Assembly (NCBI GenBank): GCA_030323885.1 | Contig: CM059186.1 | Location: 24,261,849 to 24,325,848 of the forward strand | Reading direction: 5' to 3' | DNA: 64,000 bases | Source: Branchipolynoe longqiensis | Taxonomy: Eukaryota > Annelida > Polychaeta > Phyllodocida > Polynoidae | Part shown: positions 9,669 to 19,368 of the stretch, one piece after another | How positions within the stretch are numbered: the stretch's first letter is position 1 | Layout of the letters: each line of letters opens with the position of its first letter | The notes under the pieces: model-generated | The model's input: only the letters and a program-made list of their open reading frames with translations | What the model was told of the DNA's origin: nothing | Database searches by the model: none | Program-made: the position numbers and the translations under genes

Positions 9669-12526
9669 GCAGCCTGGCTGGGGCTTCTCGAGTTTCAAGT
9701 ACGATCGGTGTGTCAGTGCAAGCTTCATCAGAGGGACCCCGTCCAAGCCTAGAGGACGTCGGAAGCATCCAGGGACGACAGTGCACGTCGTTTGAACCAG
9801 TCGCCGTTGAGTTACAGGTCGGTGACGTGTTAGTCGCAGGCGTTAATTTGCCTCTGAGTGTTACTGAGTCTGCACCTGTTGTTGTTCCCTTTCCTAGCCC
9901 GACTTGTCTTGTCGATAATATTGAGTTTTCTTCTGCCAGTCAGAAGGGGTTTAGGCTTGTATCTGGGCGTCAGGATATAAAAATTGTTAATAACAAACGT
10001 AATAACGTCGACTCATCATCTACTTTGTGTCGCCGTGGTGGGTTTATTAACTCTGGTAATATTACATGGTATAACTCAAAAATTAGGAAACTCAATCATA
10101 ATGTTGTGGATAGGGCTAGTGGGAACATGGCTAGGACAAACGTAAATTTCTCATGCAAATTACAGCGACCGTCCCGTGCTATCTCAAATATAGCGGCTGG
10201 ATTCCAAACGGCTGGTTGCTATGGACATGCATCACACAACCGCTCTCACGACGGTGATATAGGCAATCGCCCTGAAATCAAACAATGCTCGTTGTTTGGT
10301 GATTCAATTAACACCACATCTTCGGAGTTTAATCAAACTTCCGCCCTTCAAACATTGGTTGATCCAGCCGTCAACTCAGTGGATGGGTCCTTGTGTGATC
10401 ACACAAAATCTAGTGCTACTCAGCATCACTGTTATTTTAATAGTTCTCCTTTGTTTTGCTCCAATGCTACTGTTGCTGTTCATGATGTACAGTTGTTGAA
10501 TAATGTTCCGTTGGCCGTTCCGCCCCTTGATAGTGTTTGTGTTCCAAACCTGTTACATGGTATAAATCATAGTATTGTGTCAAGGAATGTTGAAGGTGGA
10601 AACTCCACTGGTAGTGTGGTTCGTCGGCCAAATCTAGGCGCATTCGCCAAAAACATTGATAATCTCCCGTATGCATCTGAACGGGTCTTTAAAGGTATTC
10701 GTCGATATTGTGTCGATAATGTATCTGACATTGAAATCGACTTGCAATTAGACACGGATGACATTGACCGGGGGCTGCCCTTTTGCGAATTGTCTCCTAT
10801 TAATTACAAACATGTTCTACTAAAAATCTGGCCCAATTGGAGTTGTACCATAGTTCATCAATGTTCTTATTCAAAAATTTATAGTGTAGTGCGGCAGTCA
10901 GGCCTGCCAAATTATTTGAAAGCTCGGATTCCCGTACCGTCGGGTCTTAATTTAAGGATGTGGAGAAAGCTCCTAATCGATTATAATGATGACAATTTAC
11001 TTGATTATTTAGAGTTTGGCTGGCCGGCGAATTATACGAGGGATGTTCCACCCTCGCCAGTTGATACTAATCACAGTTGTGATGATGACGACTTATTTTG
11101 GATAGATAATTATGTGACCACTGAACTGTCTTATGGGGCCTTGCTGGGACCGTTCAGCACTCCACCTTTTGTTCCTTGGGCACAAATCAGCCCAATTATG
11201 ACCCGCCCAAAGAAAAACACCAAGGAACGTAGGATTATTGTAGACCTAAGTTTTCCGCGAGGGAGGGGGGTAAATGCAGGTATAGTTAGAGGTTTTTACC
11301 AGGGCTGTAAGTACACGTATAAATTGCCTACTATAATGTCGTTAGCTAGTGAAGTGACTAAATTGGGTGCCGGGTGCTACATGTGGTCTATAGACCTAGC
11401 AAGAGCGTACAGGCAATTAAGGACCTGCCCTCTTAGCGTGCCGTTATTCGGGATTAAAGTTAATGGTAGTTTTTATTTTGATATCGCACCCCCGTTCGGT
11501 TGTAGGACGTCTAGTATGGCATGCGCCAGGACGACGTCAGCAGTAGTGCATTTAGTGACTAAAAAAGGGTTTTTTGCTTTGTGTTACTTAGATGATTTTG
11601 TGGGGGTAGAAAGTACGCTTGAGAAGGCACAGGCAGCGTATGATTACATCAAAAAATTGACAGCGGTATTGGGATTAGAATTATCGATTAAGAAATGCAC
11701 GGCACCAGCGACAAAAATGGTTTGGCTCGGGTTTGAAATTGACTCGAAAAATATGGTAGTTCGGATACCACAAGAGAAGCTAGTTGAAGTTTTAACGGAG
11801 TGTAAAAAATGGAAAAAAGGAATTAAAGTTACCAGGAAAAACGTTCAAAGGTTGGTGGGTAAATTACAGTTTATTTCAAAATGTGTCAGTCATTCCAGGC
11901 GTTTCATGAATAGAATTTTGGATTTTTTGAGAAGTTCTCCGTTTGTTGGGAAGTCGGTAGTTACTGAAGGTGTAGTTCGGGATGTAGCCTGGTTTTTGCG
12001 TTTCGCGGAAGGTAGTAATGGGTTAATTTTGCTCAGGCCGTATCCAAGGAAAAGGTGGGTAATTGAATGTGATTCATCCCTTCTTGGAGGCGGGGCGTTC
12101 AGTGGGACGCACTATTTTTCTCAGTTGTACTCTCCCGAATTTTTGTCTAATGATTTTCACATAGCGCAATTAGAGGCTATAAATTTGGTAGTGGCCCTTA
12201 AACACCTTTGTCCCACCTGCCCTGAAGAGTTTGTTATTATCATTAATACTGATAATGAAGCATCACAAAAGGTTTTATCTGCGGGTGCTGGGAAGGACCC
12301 GGTCTTGTGCGCTTGTGCTAGAGAAATCTGGCGGTTCGCAGCACAGTGTTGTTGCGAAGTACAGGTAGTGCACAAGGCTGGGAAGGACCTAGTACTAGCA
12401 GATGCTCTGAGTAGGTTGTTTTTTGACTCCAATTGTAAATTGTTAGCCGACGAATTGTGTCACCGCCATGCACTATCCAAGATTGAGGTTTGTCATGATA
12501 ATAGTGTGATTGACCTATATTTGTAA
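9647..12526 (+). CDS. E1 reverse transcriptase-RNase H
   Basis: The -1 frame opens at 9647, 22 nt before the gag stop, and has no ATG near its start. Roughly the first 370 residues are low-complexity. The RT follows: RPKKNTKERRIIVDLSFPRG fingers, SIDLARAYRQL (motif A), APPFGCRTSS (motif B) and CYLDDF (catalytic motif C). RNase H runs from ECDSSLLGG through INTDNEAS to LADALSRL, which supplies the D-E-D-D set. The frame ends DLYL just before the YR gene. Together the enzymes would copy the element RNA into DNA. No in-frame stop is seen, and catalytic residues are present. Confidence 0.9.
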   Translation, partial: SCEEFSVSSLAGASRVSSTIGVSVQASSEGPRPSLEDVGSIQGRQCTSFEPVAVELQVGDVLVAGVNLPLSVTESAPVVVPFPSPTCLVDNIEFSSASQKGFRLVSGRQDIKIVNNKRNNVDSSSTLCRRGGFINSGNITWYNSKIRKLNHNVVDRASGNMARTNVNFSCKLQRPSRAISNIAAGFQTAGCYGHASHNRSHDGDIGNRPEIKQCSLFGDSINTTSSEFNQTSALQTLVDPAVNSVDGSLCDHTKSSATQHHCYFNSSPLFCSNATVAVHDVQLLNNVPLAVPPLDSVCVPNLLHGINHSIVSRNVEGGNSTGSVVRRPNLGAFAKNIDNLPYASERVFKGIRRYCVDNVSDIEIDLQLDTDDIDRGLPFCELSPINYKHVLLKIWPNWSCTIVHQCSYSKIYSVVRQSGLPNYLKARIPVPSGLNLRMWRKLLIDYNDDNLLDYLEFGWPANYTRDVPPSPVDTNHSCDDDDLFWIDNYVTTELSYGALLGPFSTPPFVPWAQISPIMTRPKKNTKERRIIVDLSFPRGRGVNAGIVRGFYQGCKYTYKLPTIMSLASEVTKLGAGCYMWSIDLARAYRQLRTCPLSVPLFGIKVNGSFYFDIAPPFGCRTSSMACARTTSAVVHLVTKKGFFALCYLDDFVGVESTLEKAQAAYDYIKKLTAVLGLELSIKKCTAPATKMVWLGFEIDSKNMVVRIPQEKLVEVLTECKKWKKGIKVTRKNVQRLVGKLQFISKCVSHSRRFMNRILDFLRSSPFVGKSVVTEGVVRDVAWFLRFAEGSNGLILLRPYPRKRWVIECDSSLLGGGAFSGTHYFSQLYSPEFLSNDFHIAQLEAINLVVALKHLCPTCPEEFVIIINTDNEASQKVLSAGAGKDPVLCACAREIWRFAAQCCCEVQVVHKAGKDLVLADALSRLFFDSNCKLLADELCHRHALSKIEVCHDNSVIDLYL

Positions 12527-12574
12527 TGCTACTCGGTCTCTAACTCATTTCCTTGCCTTTCTCTACACTCGCAG

Positions 12575-13530
12575 ATTACAATAATGCTGTAGTTAATAGG
12601 CTAAGCATATATTTCAAGGCTGGATTATCGGAAGGGACCTGGAGGAATAAAAGGGTGCACTTTTTTGAATATTTGAAGTTTTGCAAAAAACAAAAAGATA
12701 ATCCTAAAAAACCCAAGCTGAAGACGGTAATGCTATACACTTTATACTTAAATGATAAACTGAAAACCCCAGGGGCGATTAAAAACTATCTAAGTGGTGC
12801 TAAATCATGGTTACGGCTGGTAGGGGGTGATTGTAATGTTTTTGACAAGTATGCTTTAGTGGTACTTAAGCAAGGAATATTTAAATTAAAGAATAACATT
12901 GTAAATAGAGCTTATCCGTTAAAGATTAAACATATTAAGTTAATTATATTAAAATTGTTGTCAATTGGTAAATATGGTCTGGTGTTTATTGCTGCTGTTC
13001 TTATTGGATATACTTGTTTACTAAGACAATCAAACTTATTCTACTCCGAGATGCTGGGTGATGGCGGTCATACGTTACTGGGCGGAGATATCCGGGCACA
13101 TCCAACGTGCCTGATGGTGCAAATACGCAGTACTAAAACCACATGCAGACCAGAGGACAGATACCGCATCAGGCTGCCAATAGGACCGAACCCAATGTTC
13201 TGTCCGGTACGTGCATGGAGAAACTACACTCGCCATACATGTGTGAATGAGGGCACCCCAGCATTCGTACTCATGAACGGGGAGCCGCTGACGAGCCAGG
13301 CTTTCATGAAATGCCTACATTTGGTCCTTAAAGGGGCCAAGCTCCCCTGGTGGCCAATGGTGACGTCACACAGCCTACGTCGTGGAGCTGCGCAAGAGTA
13401 TGCTCGTGTAGGAGTTCCATTGGAATGTATTAAATCATTGGGGCACTGGAAATCAAATAGTATCTTTAACTATGTGAATAAAAACCTGGTTAGTATTGGA
13501 CCATCTGCCCTCCTTTCACAATTTGGCTGA
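12575..13530 (+). CDS. E1 tyrosine recombinase
   Basis: Site-specific recombinase expected to integrate the circular cDNA. Catalytic residues visible are Arg in CLLRQSNLF, His and Arg in HSLRRGAAQ, His/Trp in LGHWKSN and the nucleophile Tyr in FNYVNKN. The N-terminal SAM-like DNA-binding half starts YNNAVVNRLSIYFKAG. The open frame extends upstream to about 12553 without an ATG. A strong acceptor-like signal (ctctacactcgcag, ending 12574) sits just before YNNAVV, so I place the start there. The stop codon lies inside B1. The next frame upstream (RT) ends at 12526, leaving a short gap. Confidence 0.88.
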
Positions 13531-13965
13531 GAGCTAGATGGTCCTTTCAACGGTTGTGTGGGTAAAAATAATGAATAGACAATAGATGTGTGCCTGGTGT
13601 GCTTCAAGAGTATGACCGTGATCACCCCCTAGCTGATGGTTCCTGTCGTCAATTCTTCACAAGAATAATTTAATCCTCAGAAGTTAAAATATTTAATCAC
13701 ACCAAATAATAATTAGTTTCAATCGCCCACCTGCAAATAAGTACATGGAGAGTTTAGGCCGTTTATCTTTACTGATTGTACGTATCCGGATGAATAAATA
13801 GTTCATGACAAGTAATATTAGTGTCATCTGTACTGATGAGATATTAACTTGTCTTCATTGTTAGCTATTGATACCTATATCAGAGGCTAATGTAAAAATT
13901 TATTAAGCATGGTTAATAAATTTAGTAGTCCATACAAATTTAATCCCGTGTCTGGTCGTGAATTA
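13525..13965 (+). repeat. E1 split direct repeat B1
   Basis: Begins ggctgagagctagatggtcc, overlapping the YR stop, and ends tcgtgaatta. Its copy at 14200-14634 has several small indels. Confidence 0.88.
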
Positions 13966-14168
13966 CCCATGTTGCCAGTAACATGCATAATTCAGGGCTA
14001 TGACGACGGGCCCCATAGCGATGCTTGTCATAGATACCAAGTGCAGTATAGCATTCAGTAACTATGACCATAAGCGGACTTCCGCCGGTTGATTTTAAAG
14101 AACAATTCATTCCTCACCTGCTGATTGATCAGTGCAGATCAGAGCGCTTCAACAAGTAACAAAATTAA
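13962..14168 (+). repeat. E1 split direct repeat A2
   Basis: Copy of A1, directly abutting B1. B1-A2 adjacency is the circle-junction arrangement expected for split direct repeats. Confidence 0.92.
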
Positions 14169-14199
14169 CCATCCCTCCCACCCATCTAATCTTTCTGGG

Positions 14200-14634
14200 G
14201 GCTGAGAGCTAGATGGTCCTTTCAACGGTTGTGTGGGTAAAAATAATGAATAGACAATAGATGTGTGCCTGGTGTGCTTCAAGAGTATGACCGTGATCAC
14301 CCCCTAGCTGATGGTTCCTGTCGTCAATTCTTCACAAGAATAATTTAATCCTCAGAAGTTAAAATATTTAATCACCAAATAATAATTAGTTTCCTAATCC
14401 ACCTGCAAATAAGTAACATGGATAGATAGGCCGTTATCTTTACTGGATTGTACTATCCAGGATGATAATAGATCAGGACAAGTATATTAGTGTCATCTGT
14501 ACTGATGAGATATTAACTTGTCTTCATTGTTAGCTATTGATACCTATATCAGAGGCTAATGTAAAAATTTATTAAGCATGGTTAATAAATTTAGTAGTCC
14601 ATAAAAATTTAATCCCGTGTCTGGTCGTGAATTA
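14200..14634 (+). repeat. E1 split direct repeat B2
   Basis: Copy of B1, separated from A2 by about 31 bp (ccatccctcccacccatcta...). It defines the right end of E1. Confidence 0.88.
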
Positions 14635-15937
14635 TACATGTAATCTAAAAAGCCGGTAGGCCTAACAGACATGCTGCCTGCGATCCATTGTCAGTAGTTA
14701 GACTAGACTTGGAGGTTTATTATAACCTAATTTAATTATAGCCTATAATTCTATAAAGGCCGATTGTATTCAAATCAATTAGATTTGTTCTTCTTCTTTT
14801 GTTATATAGGTAGTTGAATGCCACCCTTTTCAGCAAGATAATTGTCCAGAGTGGCTTCGCAAATTCAATTTAATTCTTTACTCCAGACGCGGAATTGTGA
14901 CAGTTATATAAAGTCATCCATAGTGGATACATAGCCTACATGAATAAATGTGAATAATATACTAGTAATAGAATCATAAGAATGCACACTAGAAAATGTA
15001 GGCCTACATACAGTATAGTGCGTCCCAATGCCTCCATATGGCAAAGGGAAGTCTGTGATCACTCTTTCCTATTTTCACAAGTTAATCAATGAAATTATAG
15101 TTACATAAAAGTTTATAGCTGTGTTTACACGGGCGATTTAAAACGCCTCATATGAAATGCCTTGCCTAGATCGATTCACATTTGCCGTGTAGACGCGGTT
15201 CTGTGGCGTTTTAGGGCTGAATCGCTTCATATGAAACGCCTCATCTATACCACCTCGGGAGGTGGTTTATTTGAAGCGATTCAGCTAGACTAGGTTTAGG
15301 ACTACTTCAAATAAAAATCAAAGCAAACAAACCTACCTGAAAACAAATGCTTAGTAACCCTAATGAAGAATAATTCTTCAGTCAGGTATGCAAACCTAGG
15401 TAATAAAAACTGAACATAAAAATAAAATTAATACAAATAAAAAGACGCCAGGAGATTTTGGTCATGTGACATCAGAATAGTACATAGACTAGGCCTAAGC
15501 CAGCTAACAAAAAAAAAGTCAGACTGACGTCAGTATAACTTTATTGAATGTTACAATAACGGTATTAAAAAAACGTCATATAAACGTTAAGTTGCAGGCC
15601 TATGGAGTAAATAATGTTATAGGCATGTTTTTTAATGTCAATATGACGTTCTTTTATAACATTCGAGAACTCTTTTAACCCCCTTTGAATGATTTGATGA
15701 AGATTTTGTAGAGAAATCTGTGCTCTATGTCATGAAAACAAGACCTAAATTGTAGCTAAAGAAACCTGCTTTTGAGGAACTCAAAGGTAGCATCTACCGC
15801 AAAACATGGCATTAGAGGAGTAAACTCCAATTTTTTTTAAATCAGTTTAATATCACGGAGATGCATGCACCTCATATCAGATATTAAGATGATAAGACAC
15901 TAATCTTGGCTAAAACGTTAAGCTAAGAGGTGATGCC
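14635..15937. other. Non-coding interval
   Basis: AT-rich with no gene seen. At 15118-15300 there is a MITE-like patch with 'tttacacgggcga' and nested inverted words (cgcttcatatgaaacgcctc; ccacctcgggaggtgg). The rest shows nothing. Confidence 0.5.
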
Positions 15938-16128
15938 TGTGAAAGTACAATCTCTGAACACTTTGACTTCTGGATACTGAATGGTTTATTCACGGCCCAG
16001 GGCTCGCTGAACCCGCCAGCTAAACTTTCCATGACTTCATCTCATTTACATAATCCTTTGTCCAAACCTTTGCATCTCATTATCATATATTAGCCACACG
16101 CCTATACGTCTATTATGCATATATCACA
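15938..16128 (-). mobile_element. Solo LTR 1 of the window's Ty3/gypsy family
   Basis: 191 bp matching the reverse complement of the LTRs at 23221 and 34612 (starts TGTGAAAGTAC, ends ATATATCACA). It is flanked by a 5-bp target duplication ATGCC (15933-15937 and 16129-16133). This is a recombination product of a former full element. Confidence 0.92.
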
Positions 16129-16257
16129 ATGCCTGCTGTACTTCATGACTTCTGGGGTGTATTTACATGGTTATGCACTGGAGCCAATGTGTGGTGAGGG
16201 TTTAGGGGTGTTGTGAGGGTCTAGGTGTGTGTGTTTGTGGTGTAGGTGTGTGGTGGG

Positions 16258-16448
16258 TGTGAAAGTACAACGTCTGAACACTTTGACTTCTGGTTACTGA
16301 ATGGTTTATTCACGGCGTAGGGCACGCTTGACCCGCCGGCTAAACTTTCCATGACGTCATCTCATTTGCATATCTCTTTGTCCCCAACTCTGCATATCGT
16401 TAACATATATTAACCACAGGTCTAGACGTCTATTACGCATATATCACA
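16258..16448 (-). mobile_element. Solo LTR 2 of the same family
   Basis: 191 bp, same orientation as solo LTR 1, flanked by its own 5-bp duplication GTGGG (16253-16257 and 16449-16453). The different duplications prove two independent insertions about 130 bp apart. Confidence 0.92.
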
Positions 16449-16599
16449 GTGGGTACGTGGTGTGGGGGTGTAGCTGAGTGGAGAGGGTTTAGGGGTGCGG
16501 TGAGGGTATAGGTGTGTGTGTGTGCTGATGGTGTAGGTGTGTGTGGTGGGGTGTAGGTGTGTGGTTGGTGTGTATGTTTGTTTGTTGTTGTTTTATATT

Positions 16600-16818
16600 T
16601 TAGCAACATCTAAGGTCATATCAGGACGGGCACCGACTTGTGACAGTGCACACTCATGGCGAGTTTATAGTGCTGCTCCACTGGGAGACTAGGCCACCAG
16701 CAGCATGACCTGACCTGATATCCCACTCAGTCACATTATCCTGACACCGAGCCAACCAGTCATTGCCCTATCCACAACATGGGAGACGGACGCCCTAACT
16801 CATTCGGCCATCCCGTCT
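16600..16818 (-). mobile_element. SINE-like family B copy
   Basis: On the minus strand it has the head ccagacgggatggccgaatg and the family-B body ending in the 'gatgttgctaaaat' tail. It sits within GT-rich simple sequence (16140-16930). Confidence 0.8.
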
Positions 16819-16937
16819 GGTTGAGGGTGTTGGTGTGTAGTGGGGATTTAGGATTGTGGTGGAGGTGTAGGTGTGTGTGTGTTGGTGGTGTAGGTGTGTT
16901 GGTGGTGTAGGTGTGTGGTGGGTGTAATATATGCGCA

Positions 16938-17396
16938 ATACCCAGTCAACAATTTGAGGTCCCCATGACATCACAGTGATATCACACAAACCTCTCAGAG
17001 AGGTCACAGTGTGAGGTCACAGTGACCTCAAATTGAAACATCACATTGACCTCCAGTGACCGCACACTGTGACATCACAATAACCTCACACAATTCTCAC
17101 ACTGTGACATTACAATAAGCTCACACAATTGTCAAACCGTGACATCACAATAACCTCACACAATTCTCACACCGTGACATCACAATAACCTCACACAATT
17201 CTCACACCATGACATAACAATAAGCTCACACAATTCTCACACCATGACATCACACTAACCTCACACAATTCTCACACAGTGACATCACAATAATGTCACA
17301 CAATTCTCACACCATGACATCACAATAACCTAACACAATTCTCACACTGTGACATCACAATAAGCTCACACAATTCTCACACTGTGACATCACAAT
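16938..17396. repeat. 35-bp tandem repeat array in a CCCAGTCAACAA-ended element
   Basis: From about 17050 a 35-bp unit (tcacacaattctcacaccgt, then gacatcacaataacc) repeats about ten times with few changes. The left edge begins CCCAGTCAACAATTTGAGGT. An inverted match to this end, GTTGACTGGG, occurs at about 40728-40740 beside similar 'gtgacatcac' sequence, so a MITE family is likely. An 18-bp piece resembling the LTR start precedes it. Confidence 0.7.
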
Positions 17397-17540
17397 TTTA
17401 TAATTAAAAACCAGGAATCGGACAAATGGTGGCAAATCCTGGTGGTGTACATATTATCAGACGAAGATCACAGTCAATATAGTTATCAAGACCAGCAAAA
17501 CTGCCATAAAAAATTACTATAATTTTGTCCATTGTGATAC

Positions 17541-17714
17541 CTAATCTGAAGTTGCTGTTTCATTAATTATTTTTCTTTTGATGTGTGTCCTGGAATTGGA
17601 AATAAAAACTTCAATCTGCCGATTGATCTCTGACTTCAATGTTGTGGATGTTGTTTCTTTTCCTCTCTTCACCTCAATGTTGTCCTCTATGTGGAAATGC
17701 TTACAGCATTCTGA
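17541..17714 (-). CDS. Candidate terminal exon, unknown protein
   Basis: On the minus strand an acceptor-like 'ctgtttcag' precedes an open frame (CCKHFHIEDNIEVKRGKE ... INETATSD) ending in a stop near 17541. No domain is recognised. It could be the last exon of the minus-strand gene whose possible exons lie at 21337 and 22109. This is a weak, position-based guess. Confidence 0.25.
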   Translation of the reverse strand, partial: SECCKHFHIEDNIEVKRGKETTSTTLKSEINRQIEVFISNSRTHIKRKIINETATSD

Positions 17715-17929
17715 AACAGATTTTAATTTATAAATAAAAAATGTATAATTGGTATACCCCATCTCCCTGAAGAAATAATTGAGACAATTGCAAGGCGTCA
17801 AGTTGTGATCAAGTCCAAAAATATAGGAACATATAGGTTAGGTTGAATTTTGTTTTAAGTCCCTTTGCAGCTCATTTATGGCTATGTAGAGACAGATGAT
17901 GATAATGATGCGATGGAGATTCATATGAG

Positions 17930-18225
17930 ATGCGCGAAAAGGAAGAAGGCAAGGTGGGGGTGGGAAAAGAGGCGCTTTATTGACAACACCTCAGGAAAGA
18001 AATACAGTATGTACAGGGCAACGGTGAAATAAACTAAGGCAGGCGCCTCAGGAGATAAACAGAGTAAGTACAGGGAGGCGGTAAGAAAGCTAAGGTAAAA
18101 TAAGCTTAAGGCTGGCACCTCAGGAAATAACGAGTCTGTAAGGAGGCGGTAAGATAACCTAATGCTAAGGAGCTCCGGGGGAGCTTTAGAGTTCGTGGTG
18201 AGGGGTGCCGAAGAGCCCTCCACCA
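17930..18225 (-). repeat. E4 split direct repeat B2
   Basis: About 296 bp (tgcgcgaaaaggaagaaggc ... gccctccacca), nearly identical to B1. Confidence 0.9.
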
Positions 18226-18254
18226 GCTGCAGGGAGAGTTGGGTGGGTGGGTGG

Positions 18255-18502
18255 AGAAAAACGGAGCTTGAGCAGGGAGGACGGCTGGAAGGCGAGTGAC
18301 TGAGGGAGGCCGGCGGGCGGCCTTATAAGGGAGGGAGCTGGGGGGCGAGAGGCGGGGAAGGTGAGAAAGCGGCGGGCAGGGTGAGGGGGCGAGGTGGGAG
18401 AAAGCTGAGAGGAAGATGACAGGGAAGGTGAGAACGCCGGGCGGTGGCAGAGGTGGGGGGAGGGTCTCTTCCTTCCCTCGCATCAAACGAGCATTACGAC
18501 CG
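18255..18502 (-). repeat. E4 split direct repeat A2
   Basis: Starts agaaaaacggagcttgagca and abuts B1. Copy of A1. Confidence 0.9.
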
Positions 18503-18797
18503 ATGCGCGAAAAGGAAGAAGGCAAGGCGGGGGTGGGAAAAGAGGCGCTTTATTGACAACACCTCAGGAAAGAAATACAGTATGTACAGGGCAACGGTGA
18601 AATAAACTAAGGCAGGCGCCTCAGGAGATAAACAGAGTAAGTACAGGGAGGCGGTAAGAAAGCTAAGGTAAAATAAGCTTAAGGCTGGCACCTCAGGAAA
18701 TAACGAGTCTGTAAGGAGGCGGTAAGATAACCTAATGCTAAGGAGCTCTGGGGGAGCTTAGAGTTTGTGGCGAGGGGTGCCGAAGAGCCCTCCACCA
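18503..18797 (-). repeat. E4 split direct repeat B1
   Basis: Copy of B2. It also contains the end of the proline-rich frame at 18679-19368. Confidence 0.9.
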
Positions 18798-19368
18798 AAA
18801 GAGGAGGAGCGGGCTCGAGGCGCGCCCGGGCGGGGGCCCGAGGCATAGGCTGCGTCTGAGGTCCAGGGCCTGGGCCGGGGTAGCGCGGGGGGGTTACCCA
18901 GGCGAGGCTTGGGCGGGGTTCTTGGCGGAGGCTGGGGAAGTTGAAGGTCTGGGTGTGGTGGTGTGTCCGGGGCCTACGAGGGCAGGGAGCGGGCGGCCAA
19001 AAGGTTGGGGAGGCCCACTCCTTGGAGAGCTGCGGTGAGGAGGTCCGGCGATGGTCGAGCAGGGGGGCAGCGAAGTCCTCAGGGCTGGGTGGGGTGGGCG
19101 TCGGGGTCGGGTCGGGCGGGTTGATGAAGGCGGTGTCGTGGAGGTCGTGATGGTCGGCGGCTGTGCTGTCTGGGGAGGGTTTGTCCTGAGAATGGGCGGC
19201 GTCTGGGGCCTGCGGTGCGAGGTGATGGTCCCCGGCTCTGTCTGGGCGGTGTTTCGGTCGGTGGTCGCTGGGGGGTTGTCGGTGGTGGTCACGGGGTTGT
19301 CGGCAGCGGTGTGGGTGAGGCGCCGGGAAGGGCCCCCTGGGCCGGCCAGGGGGGGGGCGGCGGATCAA
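18679..19368 (-). CDS. E4 proline/histidine-rich open frame, -1 to gag
   Basis: About 229 codons, opening at the gag stop (TTTTTGA junction) in the -1 frame. It is extremely P/H/R-rich with no RT, RNase H or recombinase motif, and it ends inside B1. Its position matches that of pol in E1 and E2, so it may be the remnant of a deleted pol frame. It may equally be open simply because the DNA is so GC-rich. No function is proposed. Confidence 0.3.
   Translation of the reverse strand: MIRRPPPGRPRGPFPAPHPHRCRQPRDHHRQPPSDHRPKHRPDRAGDHHLAPQAPDAAHSQDKPSPDSTAADHHDLHDTAFINPPDPTPTPTPPSPEDFAAPLLDHRRTSSPQLSKEWASPTFWPPAPCPRRPRTHHHTQTFNFPSLRQEPRPSLAWVTPPRYPGPGPGPQTQPMPRAPARARLEPAPPLLVEGSSAPLATNSKLPQSSLALGYLTASLQTRYFLRCQP

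Larger units (their letters stand above)
8191..14634 (+). mobile_element. E1: Ngaro-like tyrosine-recombinase retrotransposon, nearly intact
   Basis: The element has the layout A1 (8191-8397), gag, RT-RNase H, YR, B1 (13525-13965), A2 (13962-14168), a spacer, then B2 (14200-14634). Split direct repeats of this kind are diagnostic of Ngaro/PAT-type YR retrotransposons, which integrate as circles through a tyrosine recombinase and lack an integrase and a classical target duplication. There is no methyltransferase-like domain after RNase H, which favours Ngaro over DIRS or PAT. All three reading frames are long and uninterrupted, so the copy is young or still functional. It lies head-to-head with Nova. 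Confidence 0.9.

Noticed and set aside
12523..12574. Short intron joining E1 RT to YR (GTAATG ... CGCAG)
   Set aside because: Donor and acceptor fit, but removing it puts a stop a few codons into the recombinase. An upstream donor would be needed.
17050..17396. CRISPR-like array because of regular spacing
   Set aside because: The 35-bp units are contiguous without unique spacers, and the host is an animal.
17928..18800. Simple tandem duplication of about 570 bp
   Set aside because: The same blocks recur at 20584-20837 in A/B order around a gag gene, so split direct repeats of a YR element explain them better.
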